From: Zarea fungicola | Lineage: Eukaryota > Ascomycota > Sordariomycetes > Hypocreales > Cordycipitaceae | Length of the DNA stretch: 64,000 bases | Direction: 5' to 3' | Assembly: GCA_900169235.1 (NCBI GenBank) | Contig: FWCC01000004.1 | Coordinates: 1-64,000, forward strand | In this document: positions 11,624 to 21,800 of the stretch, in pieces | Layout: each line of letters opens with the position of its first letter | How positions within the stretch are numbered: the stretch's first letter is position 1 | Notes under the pieces: model-generated | What the model was told of the DNA's origin: nothing | Database searches by the model: none | Seen by the model: the letters and a program-made list of their open reading frames with translations, nothing else | Made by a program: the position numbers and the translations under genes

Positions 11624-11815
11624 ATGAAATTGCAAGCAATTGTTAGTCTGACCCTTGCCGCTATTGTGGCTGCGTCACCTCTTGACCAGCGCAAGCCGCC
11701 GACCCTGGCTGAATGCTGCTGCTGCAACGGAACGCCTGAGCTTGGATGCCCTAACAACCAGGACTGCACTCCAATTAGACCTGGCACTTGCAGCTTTACG
11801 CGCTGCCCGTTCTAA
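11624..11815 (+). CDS. Small secreted cysteine-rich protein
   Basis: A single-exon gene for 63 residues. Residues 1-17 (MKLQAIVSLTLAAIVAA) form a classic signal peptide, with cleavage likely before SPLDQR. The predicted mature chain of about 45 residues has eight cysteines: four in a row, then C after 7, 5, 7 and 4 residues, ending Cys-Pro-Phe. This is not the hydrophobin pattern (C-CC-C-C-CC-C), and I recognise no named family. Expression signals are good: a TATA box at 11530, CACCATG around the start, and AATAAA at 11941. It stands in a gene-poor stretch 582 bases from a transposon. Effector, antimicrobial or surface roles are possible, and none is shown by the sequence. Confidence 0.75.
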   Translation: MKLQAIVSLTLAAIVAASPLDQRKPPTLAECCCCNGTPELGCPNNQDCTPIRPGTCSFTRCPF

Positions 11816-11940
11816 GTTTTGCGTCCATGATTGGGATTCAAACTTGATTTGTACCGAAAGACAGAGCCAGAGCTGGTCCCCACGACCATGTCGCCCTCTC
11901 CCCTTTCTATTTAAGCGGAGGGTATGCAGATGGGAAGAGA

Positions 11941-11946
11941 AATAAA
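11941..11946 (+). terminator. Poly(A) signal of the secreted-peptide gene
   Basis: AATAAA lies 126 bases after the stop codon of the cysteine-rich peptide gene, in an AT-rich stretch. It is the likely polyadenylation signal. Confidence 0.5.
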
Positions 11947-12115
11947 ACGTTAAATTTTGTATTTGAAAATAGCATATTGCATTGGTGTGATAAGTCTGGG
12001 ACGATTGGACGTCGGCGTGATTGTCCTGGAGTTGGTAGATATGAAAAATATCAGCCCGTAGGGTGAGGTCGCTCGTTTGAATTCCGACCTGCGACAGGAG
12101 TGTTGCCTATACAGT

Positions 12116-12364
12116 CTATCGTCTTCCAGCATTTAAATTCAACCCCTCATGTATCCGAGAAAACATTTCGGCGAGCCGTCGTAGGTAATGCGTGGCTGGC
12201 ACATCGAAATCCGGCTGCCCATCCACGCCACGATGAATACGGGTTATGCCAATAGTTTCTACCAGTGCTTTGTCGCAACAATAGACTCCACAAACACTCA
12301 CATAAACTATTTCTACCTCGCTGACGTATTTCGGTTTTCTAGATACCCGAAATTGGTCTGATAA
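12116..12364 (-). pseudogene. Possible decayed exon next to the transposon
   Basis: A minus-strand frame of 82 codons without an ATG at its head. It reads like protein (for example DGQPDFDVPATHYLRRLAEM) but matches no family I know. A plausible splice acceptor (TTATCAG, ending at 12358) sits at its upstream edge, 38 bases from the transposon end at 12398. Together with the frame at 14079-14402 on the other side, it may be the remnant of one gene split by the insertion. This rests on appearance only. Confidence 0.25.
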
Positions 12365-12395
12365 TTAACCGGCCTGGAGAGTAACTGGTTCTATT

Positions 12396-12397
12396 TA
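12396..12397. repeat. Left TA target-site duplication
   Basis: TA immediately before the left inverted repeat, matched by TA at 14042-14043. TA duplication is the hallmark of the Tc1/mariner/pogo superfamily. Confidence 0.85.
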
Positions 12398-12440
12398 ACG
12401 TCGGCCACCCCCTACCCGGCCATACCCCCTACCCGGTCAG
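12398..12440 (+). repeat. Left terminal inverted repeat
   Basis: 43 bases starting ACGTCGGCC. Inside it the word CCCCCTACCCGG occurs twice, 17 bases apart, giving a directly repeated block that may serve as a double transposase binding site. The right repeat is its inverse with one difference (C here, T in the inverse of the right copy). Confidence 0.9.
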
Positions 12441-12541
12441 GTAATTTTCGCCACTTCTGCACCCCAACCTCCTCACTGCAACCGCGTTTTCTCGCGCCAG
12501 AATAATTATTTTGCATCAAATTTTTTATCTACGTGTTTATT

Positions 12542-13920
12542 ATGGCTGACGCTACCCCCGAACACTTTCAAAATGCGATTCAAGACGTTTTAGGTGGCAT
12601 GAGCTGCCGGAAGGCGGCGGAGCGCTGGCGAGTTCCTCGGTCAACCCTACAGGCTCGAATAAACGGCATACCGTCACGAAAAGAGGCTAGGGAGCCTACT
12701 CAACGCCTGTCGAGGGCACAGNNNNNNNNNNNNNNNNNNNNNNNNNNNNNNNNNNNNNNNNNNNNNNNNNNNNNNNNNNNNNNNNNNNNNNNNNNNNNNN
12801 NNNNNNNNNNNNNNNNNNNNNNNNNNNNNNNNNNNNNNNNNNNNNNNNNNNNNNNNNNNNNNNNNNNNNNNNCGGTCTAGTACTCGGGTCGTCTGTGAAG
12901 AAATTCGCACTGAAGAGGCAGTCTGGGAAACGCTCTTGGACCACAATTATCGAGTGTATCTCAGCAACAGGCTCGAAGCTTAGGCCACTGGTCATTTTTA
13001 AGGGAAATTCTGTACAAGAACAGTATTTTTTGAAGGAATTAGACCTAATTGACGGCTGGAAGTTCGCAGCAACGAATTGAGGCTGGACAAACGATGAAAT
13101 CGCTATTGAGTGGCTTGAGACGGTCTTTATCCCTGATACTGACCTAGGGCCTGGCCAGCGCTGTCTCCTACTTGTTGATGGCCATGGAAGTCATTGTATA
13201 GACAAATTCCTTATCCTCTGCTACCTACACAATATTTTTATCATTTTTTTACCTTCCCACAGCTCCCACGTCCTCTAGCCTCTTGACGTGGCTGTTTTTG
13301 GCCCTGTTAAGCGCGCCTACACCCGGGAACTCAGTAACCACCCTACCGACCTCGATTCTACACCTATTGCTACTCAAATTTTTCTCGATTGTTACGCTAT
13401 TGCTAGAGAAGCTGGAATATCATCAAAAAACATTTGGGCTGGCTGGACTGCTTCAGGAATGTGGCCTGTCTGCAGAGGGAAGCCCTTGATGAGCCGATTG
13501 CTTGTTGTTACACCAAAAACAGCAGTCACACCGCCCAAAAGCACACAAAAGCAGCCAAATCTCGAGGTAAATACACCTTCTAACAAAGGCGAATTAAAAC
13601 GGCTTTTTCAGGACTATTGTACACCAGAAGATGACGTCCAAATGAGCCGAAAGGCACAGCGAAAGATAATTAAGCGATTTGAACAACAAGCTGTCGCTTT
13701 ATCTGTTCTATAGGCTCAAAATCAGCTTTTTGAAGCTCGAATTAAGCTATTGGAGCCTAGAAAACGTAAAAAAGTTCATCCTAACCCTAATTCAAGGTTT
13801 GTTGAAGTCATAGACGTTCAAAACACCCGTCGGCAGCTCGAGGAGCAATTACTAGGCACTACGCAGAGTATGATGATTAATATTGAGGAGACTGAAATAA
13901 TTGAAGATGAGGCTATATAG
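12542..13920 (+). pseudogene. Transposase pseudogene (DDE_1 superfamily)
   Basis: It starts at ATG 12542 with a Psq/CENP-B-type helix-turn-helix (SCRKAAERWRVPRSTLQARI) that would bind the inverted repeats. After the gap come GLVLGSS, which normally follows the first catalytic Asp, then LVDGHGSH with the second Asp, then LPSHSSHVL-stop-PLDVAVFG with the third. The first catalytic Asp lies in the gap. Stops interrupt it at 13078-13080 (TGA), 13276-13278 (TAG) and 13711-13713 (TAG). The second replaces the Gln of the family motif HxLQPLDVAVFG, so it is CAG to TAG, and the third fits the same change. That CpA to TpA change is the preferred signature of repeat-induced point mutation. The final stop is at 13918. 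Confidence 0.9.
12722..12872. other. Assembly gap (151 N)
   Basis: A run of N inside the transposase gene. It replaces the stretch between the N-terminal helix-turn-helix and the catalytic core. Confidence 1.
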
Positions 13921-13998
13921 TGATATTGATTTTATGATTTTATGATTTATTTTGAATTAGTTATGTGGTTTTCTGCCTTAACGTTGAGATTCGTGGAG

Positions 13999-14041
13999 CT
14001 GACCAGGTAGGGGGTATGGCCGGGTAGGGGGTGGCCGACGT
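13999..14041 (-). repeat. Right terminal inverted repeat
   Basis: The inverse of the left repeat over 43 bases with a single mismatch. It is followed directly by the TA duplication at 14042-14043. Confidence 0.9.
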
Positions 14042-14043
14042 TA
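14042..14043. repeat. Right TA target-site duplication
   Basis: TA directly after the right inverted repeat, matching 12396-12397. Confidence 0.85.
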
Positions 14044-14078
14044 GCAGATCTCTTTTCCAAAGACATGCGAGGTCCACA

Positions 14079-14493
14079 TCATATGGACAGATATAAGTGC
14101 AACATGTTCATAATAACAAGAACCGAGAAGTTAATGGCAGGAGTTAAATAGCTTACTCTGGAGTCAGTGGAATATTGACCGATTCTGTCATTGTGATTGA
14201 AGGGGTCAGCTAAGAAACGGCTTCATATCTGGCTGCAGTCATCTCGACATCCGATCTTGGCCACAAATGTTAACTGGAAATGTCCGACTGGAGGGAATCC
14301 GACGACAGCAATATCGACAGTTTCGGTGTAAACAAGGTCCCCTTTGATAAGTAACAGCCAAGACGGGGTAATGGAAGCCTTCGTGCCACTCTGACTATGG
14401 TTTCATTTGAAGTGTCATGTAGCCCACAATCATTTTGACACGTATGATGGTGGCTGACAGACTATTTTGCGGCGACAATCGAGCCGAGCAATA
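14079..14493 (-). pseudogene. Possible decayed gene fragment beside the transposon
   Basis: On the minus strand a frame stays open from 14402 to 14079 apart from one TGA (14225-14223), which could come from CGA or TGG. It reads like a beta-rich protein (LLLIKGDLVYTETVDIAVVG, then ADPFNHNDRIGQYSTDSR). A good splice donor, AGA|GTAAGC, follows near 14150. Upstream (14493-14398) a neighbouring frame continues in protein-like fashion (TIIRVKMIVGYMTLQMKP), which would need a one-base frameshift to join. I recognise no family. If real, it is a broken gene whose downstream exon may be the frame at 12116-12364. Confidence 0.3.
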
Positions 14494-17400
14494 TTAAATA
14501 CCGTATTTTGTCTTATCAGGTGTCTACTTCAGATGTGTAGCATATCATTGGTAGCTATGAGAATACAAACATCAACGTTTGAGTGAAGAACAGATGCCAA
14601 GCTTTTGATATAGTTTGATGTACCGTTTTTCCTATTATACATAAGACATTCATCAAATATCTTGCACTACAAAACTCGAGGGCATGTTACAAACATAAAG
14701 CTATGAGACGTAGTCATAGGAATGAGGCAGATGGGAGGTTGGAACCGAGTTTCCGAGTTCTTCTAATTGATGTGCATAGAATATGTTCTATCTGCGACTC
14801 TTGATTGCAAAAAAGTTCAAATACATACAGAGAGTACAGTATTACTGCCACTGAAATTCATGGAGCTGTGCGATCGTTCGCTAAGTAGAGACTTCTTCAT
14901 TAAAACTGGCTTGAGATATTTAAAAGTCACACAGGTATAGACTACAGCTCTGAATAAATTCCTTCCCAGAGTAAGAAAGAGATCTGAGCTGAACCCAAAC
15001 GAGATCACTATTCGACAATGATGAAGCGTGCTCTATCCGCAAAGTGCCATACTGAGATAAATGATGCTACCGACTGCCAGAATTACGGATTCGTGGCATT
15101 CCTGTCAGATGCAGTCCCCTTTCGTTTTTCTTACTGGCTAGAATTATGTAAATCTGCAGTGTAATTGTACAAGAAACGACATAAATAACTTGATTAGAAG
15201 ACAGTGAAGGGTTCTGGGGCCGTATATCCTTGTATGCAGCTGTCCGCATAATCGATTTCAACGTCGTTAGGCAGGCGCCCATGAAGCCCAGCTTGCAAGC
15301 AACTGCGAGTTGGAAGTACTGTAAAACCTCCTCGAATGGTAATACACTGATCGGTATCTTGCTACATGCGATTCCCACAGAGTTCTAATTTTAGGTAAAA
15401 GTAACCCACCAGCTGTCTGCTGTTACCCTTGACCTTTGATTCACGTCTCACGCGACACAGAAATCCAACCCCCAAACGAGAATAGATGTTCCATGCCCAG
15501 GATATAACTTACCCTACAGGGAGTCAGTTGTTCCTCATATTTTAAGCAATCAAGAAGTTCTTTGATATTTCCGGAATGTGGTGGCGCCGCGCGTTCCGCT
15601 AGCTAGGTTAATGGTCTGGGTTTCGAGTCAGGGCAATTGAGGGTAAAGCAAAACCGGCAACCCTTGGCGTGTCATTCCTCCACAAATGCATACGTAATGC
15701 TACCCGTAGAGCTTCATTGTACTTGAATGTGGCGGAGCAAAACAGCCAAGGCGCGTAGAATGTTTCAGTGGTTTACGTCTACCTAGTTAGAAGGAAAAGT
15801 AAAAGATGGCGAGGGGCTGGACATAAGCGGTACTAACCAATCGCTTTTTGCCGCGAAGCCGAGATCTCAAACCCTGGCGAGATGCCGTTTGTTCCGGCCC
15901 AGAACACAATAGGGGGCAGAGCTGAGTTCCAATCGCTCAACTGCACAGCCTTGCTGGAGTTGAGCAGGGAGAAAGGCGGGGTAACACTGACTATACGAAT
16001 TGCAGGCGATTCTTGTTTCCAATGCCAAATTTCGTGATTAGCAGCTCATATCTTACGTGGGCCAGTCAGTGTAAGCAGTCCGGTGCTGGAACGGCGCTCC
16101 GTGTGCAGAATGACTGGAGGTCTGACGGCATGGACAGCCTCTAAGAGAATGAGCTAGTTAGGGTTGTCGTGTGGACATTGAATCAGAGAGAAGAATTTTG
16201 CACTTTCATTAAGAGTTTGCCAGTAATAATATGATTAGGTTTCCTGCGTGTTCCGAAAGGAAGTTAACGTCCGTATACGGACTACAGCTTACCCTCGGAG
16301 ATGCAATCGAACGCAGATGGAGAAATGGCAGTGAGCAGCTAGCTCCATTGTTCTTCAAGAATGAATTTTAGACAAGAAAATGTGCACCGATCAGTTATTC
16401 TATCAGTACACAGTCTTTGCAGTGACTAATTCCGGGCCACAGCTACATGTTCACTTTTAGGAGGACGTTGCCAGCAATGAAGCACTGTTATGGATGCCCT
16501 AGGGCTCGCTGCTAATTACAGAGCAAAGTGCCTATATTAGCTTGGAACCAAACATGCGCAAGTTGCGAAAGGTACTCTGGAAGGTTGGCTCTCAAAACCC
16601 AGCCGAAAACGGGTAGAGTTGAGCCGAAGCTCGTACCACCTGCCGTGGATGGGACCAGCTAGCCATATTACATACACGTTACTTAGCCAATCAGTAAGCT
16701 ATTACATGGTCGGCAACAATACTCCTCCATACAATGTGAGCAATGTCCATGCTAAAAGATCGACAGAATCAGCAAATGAGCCAGGGCAAAACGTATGAAC
16801 AATAGCGGTGACATTGCTTGACTGTTTGGCCAAAGCCAGTTGAATGGCCGCCGCCACAGTGACATTTCATCAAACCCCACGTCCTGAAACCTCGAACCCC
16901 AGAGCGCAGGATTTGTGTCCATATTTTCCTTACAAGGGCTTTTCCAGCACCTCAAGGTTTGGAGAGTATTCTAGGCTACAATATTCCCGGGTCTCCAACT
17001 CGTCCAACAGCCCCAGTGTTGGCAGGCTTACTTCATCTGTGGGAAGTTTTTTATGATGGATGGAGGAGAGATTATTCGTAAGCCAGTTGCCGGGCCCAGG
17101 ACTGCAGGAGAAACGTGACTGAAAGCTTTGGCTAGCCAGAGGCAGGGGGTGGATGGCCGACAGTGACATCCACTATTCCTGTTGGACAGACCGCGCGCAA
17201 GACTAGTCAAGGAAGGGCATATACGCCGGTCCTTGTCATGTTTAATAAGTGGATGTAACTTAGCACGAGGGGAGTGACTATTCCACCAGAAGGGCAGATT
17301 GGAATTCTTAAGCCAAGTACAGAGACGAAGAGTACTAGACCTGGCAAATGCACTGACTTCACACCGTCATCCTCTCCGTGGACGGCACCTGTCCAACTGG

Positions 17401-18780
17401 TATGGGTACCACGGTGCCAGATGCATCGAGGGATCGAATAGAGTTCCCTAGCGCCGTCTGTGGTCCAGCCCTGTCAGGCAAGTTGCAGTAGTTGGCGGAA
17501 AATTGTAATGGCTGCGACGTGAATCCGTGAGACAAAAAGGTTAGAGATAAAAAAAGCAATAACCAAGTTGCGGGATCTGCATCATTTGCAACTTAACTTC
17601 CTCTTTTGCTCCCATAACGACTTGGGCACTAATTAGGACTTTGACATTGTTGGGCGCTTCTGCAGCAGTAGTACGGCTGACGAGTTTTGTTTCCTTCTCG
17701 TGAAGACCTTGCTGGAGAAGTCTGCTGGATTGGCGGAAGAAACTCCGTCCCAACCGCTGAGATTCTAGGGTCTAATAAGTCCTGTAAAACAAACAATATC
17801 CCTCACCGATAGCAAAGGAGTTGGAGGGGTAAACGTAAAAAGTGTGTTCCAACTGCGGATGTACTGCAGGGAGAGGGGCCTTGATGGATACCAACAGTAT
17901 ATCCAACTCAAGTACTTTTTTTCCGAGATTCTAGTTACGCCATGCCGATGTACAGTATCAGCGCAAATCGCTATGTTAGTAATGCTAGGGTGAGATCGAC
18001 GAGCTTCTTAGCATCGTCGACTCCGATAAATGACGTTCCCGACGATGCAGGCTAAGCTTGACAACGTATTAATTTGGAGAAAGGGCTCGAAATGCAGGCT
18101 TTCTGCACAACATAAATAAGTAAATTACATTAATTAACTGGGCTACAGCCTGCACAGCTTGGGCAATGAACTCTTGACCGGCTGCGGGCCGACAACGGTG
18201 CAACTGTGAGCGGAAACAATGCCGCTTGGCAATGAAGCCGAGATCAACTGCCGTAAAAACTCTTATCCAACAAAGTCGGAGATGGCGGCGGTTTTGCCAC
18301 TTCATGAATCAAGGCCTCTCTGTTCGTTGGATGGAAAGAAAAAGAGCGTCGCCACGTGGCTAAATTTTTCCTTGGAATTGGCACACCTTACAGAGTACAT
18401 GGCTAAGCATTGACTAAACTTGTGTGGCTTCTGGACTGGAGCCGACGTTAGATACGTTGTTTATATTGCATTCTTGCTTGTGTAATTCTAGCATAAGACG
18501 TGGAATAAGGAGGGCAATAAACAGAGGACGGCAAGGCTGCGTCCATTTCTGGGCAAGCTATTGGTGGACTAAAAATTCATCCTTTTCTTTCTTTCTGGTA
18601 AACACCTTTAAGTTTCAGCGCCGCCACCGCAGCCCAGGATATGTCATCCGCTGGCAGAGATCCCATCTTGATTGGTACGGGGATTATTAACGCCGGTGGA
18701 AATCCTCAAAAGCAAGGACTTGGGGACAGCTAATTGCCTTGACTCAGAAATAGCTGAAAAAAAAAAACAATTGTTCGATT

Positions 18781-18806
18781 CGTAGCAGGTTTCGGCGCCT
18801 GCTACG
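18781..18806. repeat. Perfect 9-bp stem hairpin
   Basis: CGTAGCAGG and its exact inverse CCTGCTACG are separated by an 8-base loop. It follows an A-run (about 18757-18767). There is no T-run behind it and no tRNA-like context, so its role is unknown. Confidence 0.6.
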
Positions 18807-21800
18807 CAACTAAGGCATGAGACAGTGGGTTGTCATGTCTTTACATTTAAAGCCCGCAAAACTTGGTGAGCCAGAAGCCACAAAAAAAAAAAAGGTTCCC
18901 AGATCAGATTTCAAGGTAAAAAGCTAGTAAAGGGGAGAAAAAGGACCGGTAGGCCTGATTGAAAGTGGATTTTCAAGTTGCAGCTGTCCAGCTCTGTTGT
19001 GGCTGTCGTTTAGTTTTGCATCACTTGTTTCCAGCTAGCCCTCGATTTACTTCTCTGCCGAATCAGATTTTCACCGATTTCAGCCTCTTTTGAGGACAGG
19101 AGATTTAAAGTAAACGAGATGTTCACAAGCCCGCTCCATTACGGATTGTAAGAGTAGACAATGACCGCTTTTGTACATTTTGCGATGCAGCCAAGATCAC
19201 AAATGTGAAAAGAGCCTAACTTGGTTTACCTCTCCCCAACAAGTATGCAAGGCCTTGGAAACGTTACAATGAAGAATAGAGAAGTACGTTCCCCATTTTG
19301 CAGCCCACCTGTGGTTTTGGAAGACGTAAAGATCTCTTACATTAAGCAAGGCCTGTTTTTACTGGCATGACTCGTGACTACATGTTCTAATCTGGAAAGG
19401 CGGCTTTTGCCGTAAAATATGCTTGAAACAGAAATAAAGCGAGATTCAAAAATGCCCCGCGGAACAAGAGCTGAACAAGCCAGTAATGGGGCGACTTCTC
19501 CATGGCGTTTGAGCTAAACATCAGCCGAAAATACTGGAATGATAAACGACGAATGCGACAAAGTGGCAATGAATAATGTTGCAGGGATGTTCCAAAGCGT
19601 CTCGTTCATACATTGCTTCTTCCCGCATGTACAGCCACAGGTTTGGTTGTGTAAGAAGGAAGAGGTACACGGGAATAACCAGCTTTGCAGTCTGAGAAAG
19701 TGGAAATCATTAATCTACTTTACGAGCCCTACCCGTTGCCGCTTGCTTTACAAAAGGCTTCTGCTCGGAATTTTTCTACTTGGGTAGCGTCTTCCATGTC
19801 CTGTCAGCCTCATCAGTCTGCAGGCACCAAGCCCTTCCCCAAAAGCAGTCGCTACGCGGGAATATACCCGCTAGAAATGGAAGAACGTTCCCCAACGCAC
19901 GCAGAAGAGAAATATTTATCTGCCTATACAAGCCCTGGCAGTGATTAGGCACACCAGTGTGAGAAGCCCAACAACACCTTTCCACAGTTTCCGCGACTGC
20001 TGACCTGGAAAATACATCACTCATTCAAGCCATTAAATAAAATAAGCTTTAATTATTGGATATGAACCTGACCGAGGTTATCGCACCAACCCCCCCGCGC
20101 GGGGATGTGAACGGCGTAAAGGAGAATTAGATGAGAAGAGCGGAAGTTCCCGATTTTGTTAATAAAGATACGCTTTTGAACAGGGGCGGTAACTTGAGCA
20201 TCCCTCCACCCCCCCGTCGTTCGATCGGCGGGCTCACCATGGGTCGGAGAGAAAAGTGGTTAACTAAGTGGTTTGGTGGCTTGGGCTGGGATGGAGAGAA
20301 CTCCTCCCTATAGGGCTAGGCAAAACTAAAAGACAAAAAATAAAACAAGTCGCCGATTATGAAAATTGTAAAACCCGCCGATCCGAAGCTCTATGATGGC
20401 CGGCTTGCAACTGTGCAATGTCCGCGCAAGTCAAATCCCGGCATCAATACCTTTTTATTAATTTATTTTAATATTGCATCTCTCTGGGTGGAACCCTAGT
20501 GAATAAACCCAAACAACAATAGTACAACAAGAAACAAAAAGCAAGAAAAGACATGCATGCAGATGGGTCATCTGTAGGGCCAATGCTACCATGCAAGGTA
20601 TATGCATTGAGACTTGCATGATTAACGTTAAAAAAAGAAACAAACAGCTCCCAACAGCCCTAGTCACACCTTAGCAGCGCCGAATGTGACCTTGCCTTCA
20701 TTTTCTTTCACCTTTTTGTTGCCACTTGGCTTTTGCCGTTGTGCTGTACTGGTTAAGTTTGGTACTTTTGGTTTTCCATGCCACACAGATCCTTCCGCCG
20801 GTCCCGTTGTATTTGGTCCAGTTTTGGCGGCCTTGCATATTTGTTCATCGGTGCATCGTATTAGACCATTCCAAGGTCTGTGCCAGCGTCAAACGCAAAC
20901 CCATGCACTCCCTACGGTCTTTAAAAATGCCCGGATGTGGAGAGTGGAGGTAAATAGCGTGGTATTTGCAATGTAAAACGAAGCATGTCAATTTGTGAAT
21001 CCTGAAAGGCCTCATCAAAGACCAGGCACCTACTACATCCTCAACCCTGTTTCGACCAATGCCCGGATATGGAACAACGGCCAGAATCTGCGTAGACCCA
21101 GGGCAGGGGCTGGTTGTGCCACTCGCAAAAGGAAAATTGCCCATGCTTGGTTGGGCCATGGCAACTGAAAGGGACGTATAGATGCCCGTCATAGGTCAAT
21201 TTTAATAATGGAGTGCTGTTCGGCCAAGAAAAGGCCCCGTCAAGGTTTTACTTTCCGACAGTGCCGAGAGTTAAATTTTCGTTCCGCGTATCCCCTTTCC
21301 TTATTTTAGTTTGAGGCTGCTGCCACGTCCTTATGAAAATGGCACCTGATTTTTTTTCTTAGCATATTCTCCTCGTGCGTACTATTGAGAGCCTTCCCTG
21401 GTATGATTCAAAGGTATACCTAGCGTCAGTACTCCCTCCGATGGTCAAGTACCTCACGGCTGCAATGCATCCCATGCTTAAATTAGGGGCTAGCTTTCTG
21501 GCATACCAGTCCCCAATTACAATTGCCGCATAATCTTCCTTAGTTTTGCACCCTTGTTTCGACTACCCTGTCACCTTGTAGGGCGAAGAGTACCAGCAGT
21601 ATCAAAAGCAATAACCATCGGCCAAAATTGAAAACGAAACCAGACGCAGCCAGTTCTCTAATCCAACGCCCTCGCTAGCGGGTAAGACTTGTCCGCTTGC
21701 CAGGATTGGTCCCACTATTTTCTTTCTCGAAGGCTGCCTTAAAAGGAAGCTGTTCCGCATAAGAAGTCGGCGCTGACTCCCGATTCGCAGGAAGCTTGTT

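Larger units (their letters stand above)
12398..14041 (+). mobile_element. Fot1/pogo-type DNA transposon, inactivated
   Basis: A 1644-bp element, including a 151-base assembly gap, bounded by 43-bp terminal inverted repeats that differ at one base and flanked by TA duplications. It carries one transposase reading frame on the plus strand, broken by three stop codons. The near-perfect inverted repeats suggest fairly recent insertion, while the stops show it can no longer make its own transposase. Orientation, repeats, TA site and the DDE_1-type transposase all place it in the Tc1/mariner superfamily, pogo/Fot1 group. Confidence 0.93.

Noticed and set aside
15067..15378. 103-codon minus-strand frame with hydrophobic parts
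   Set aside because: No ATG at its head, no promoter and no family resemblance. Isolated frames of this length occur by chance in a window of this size.
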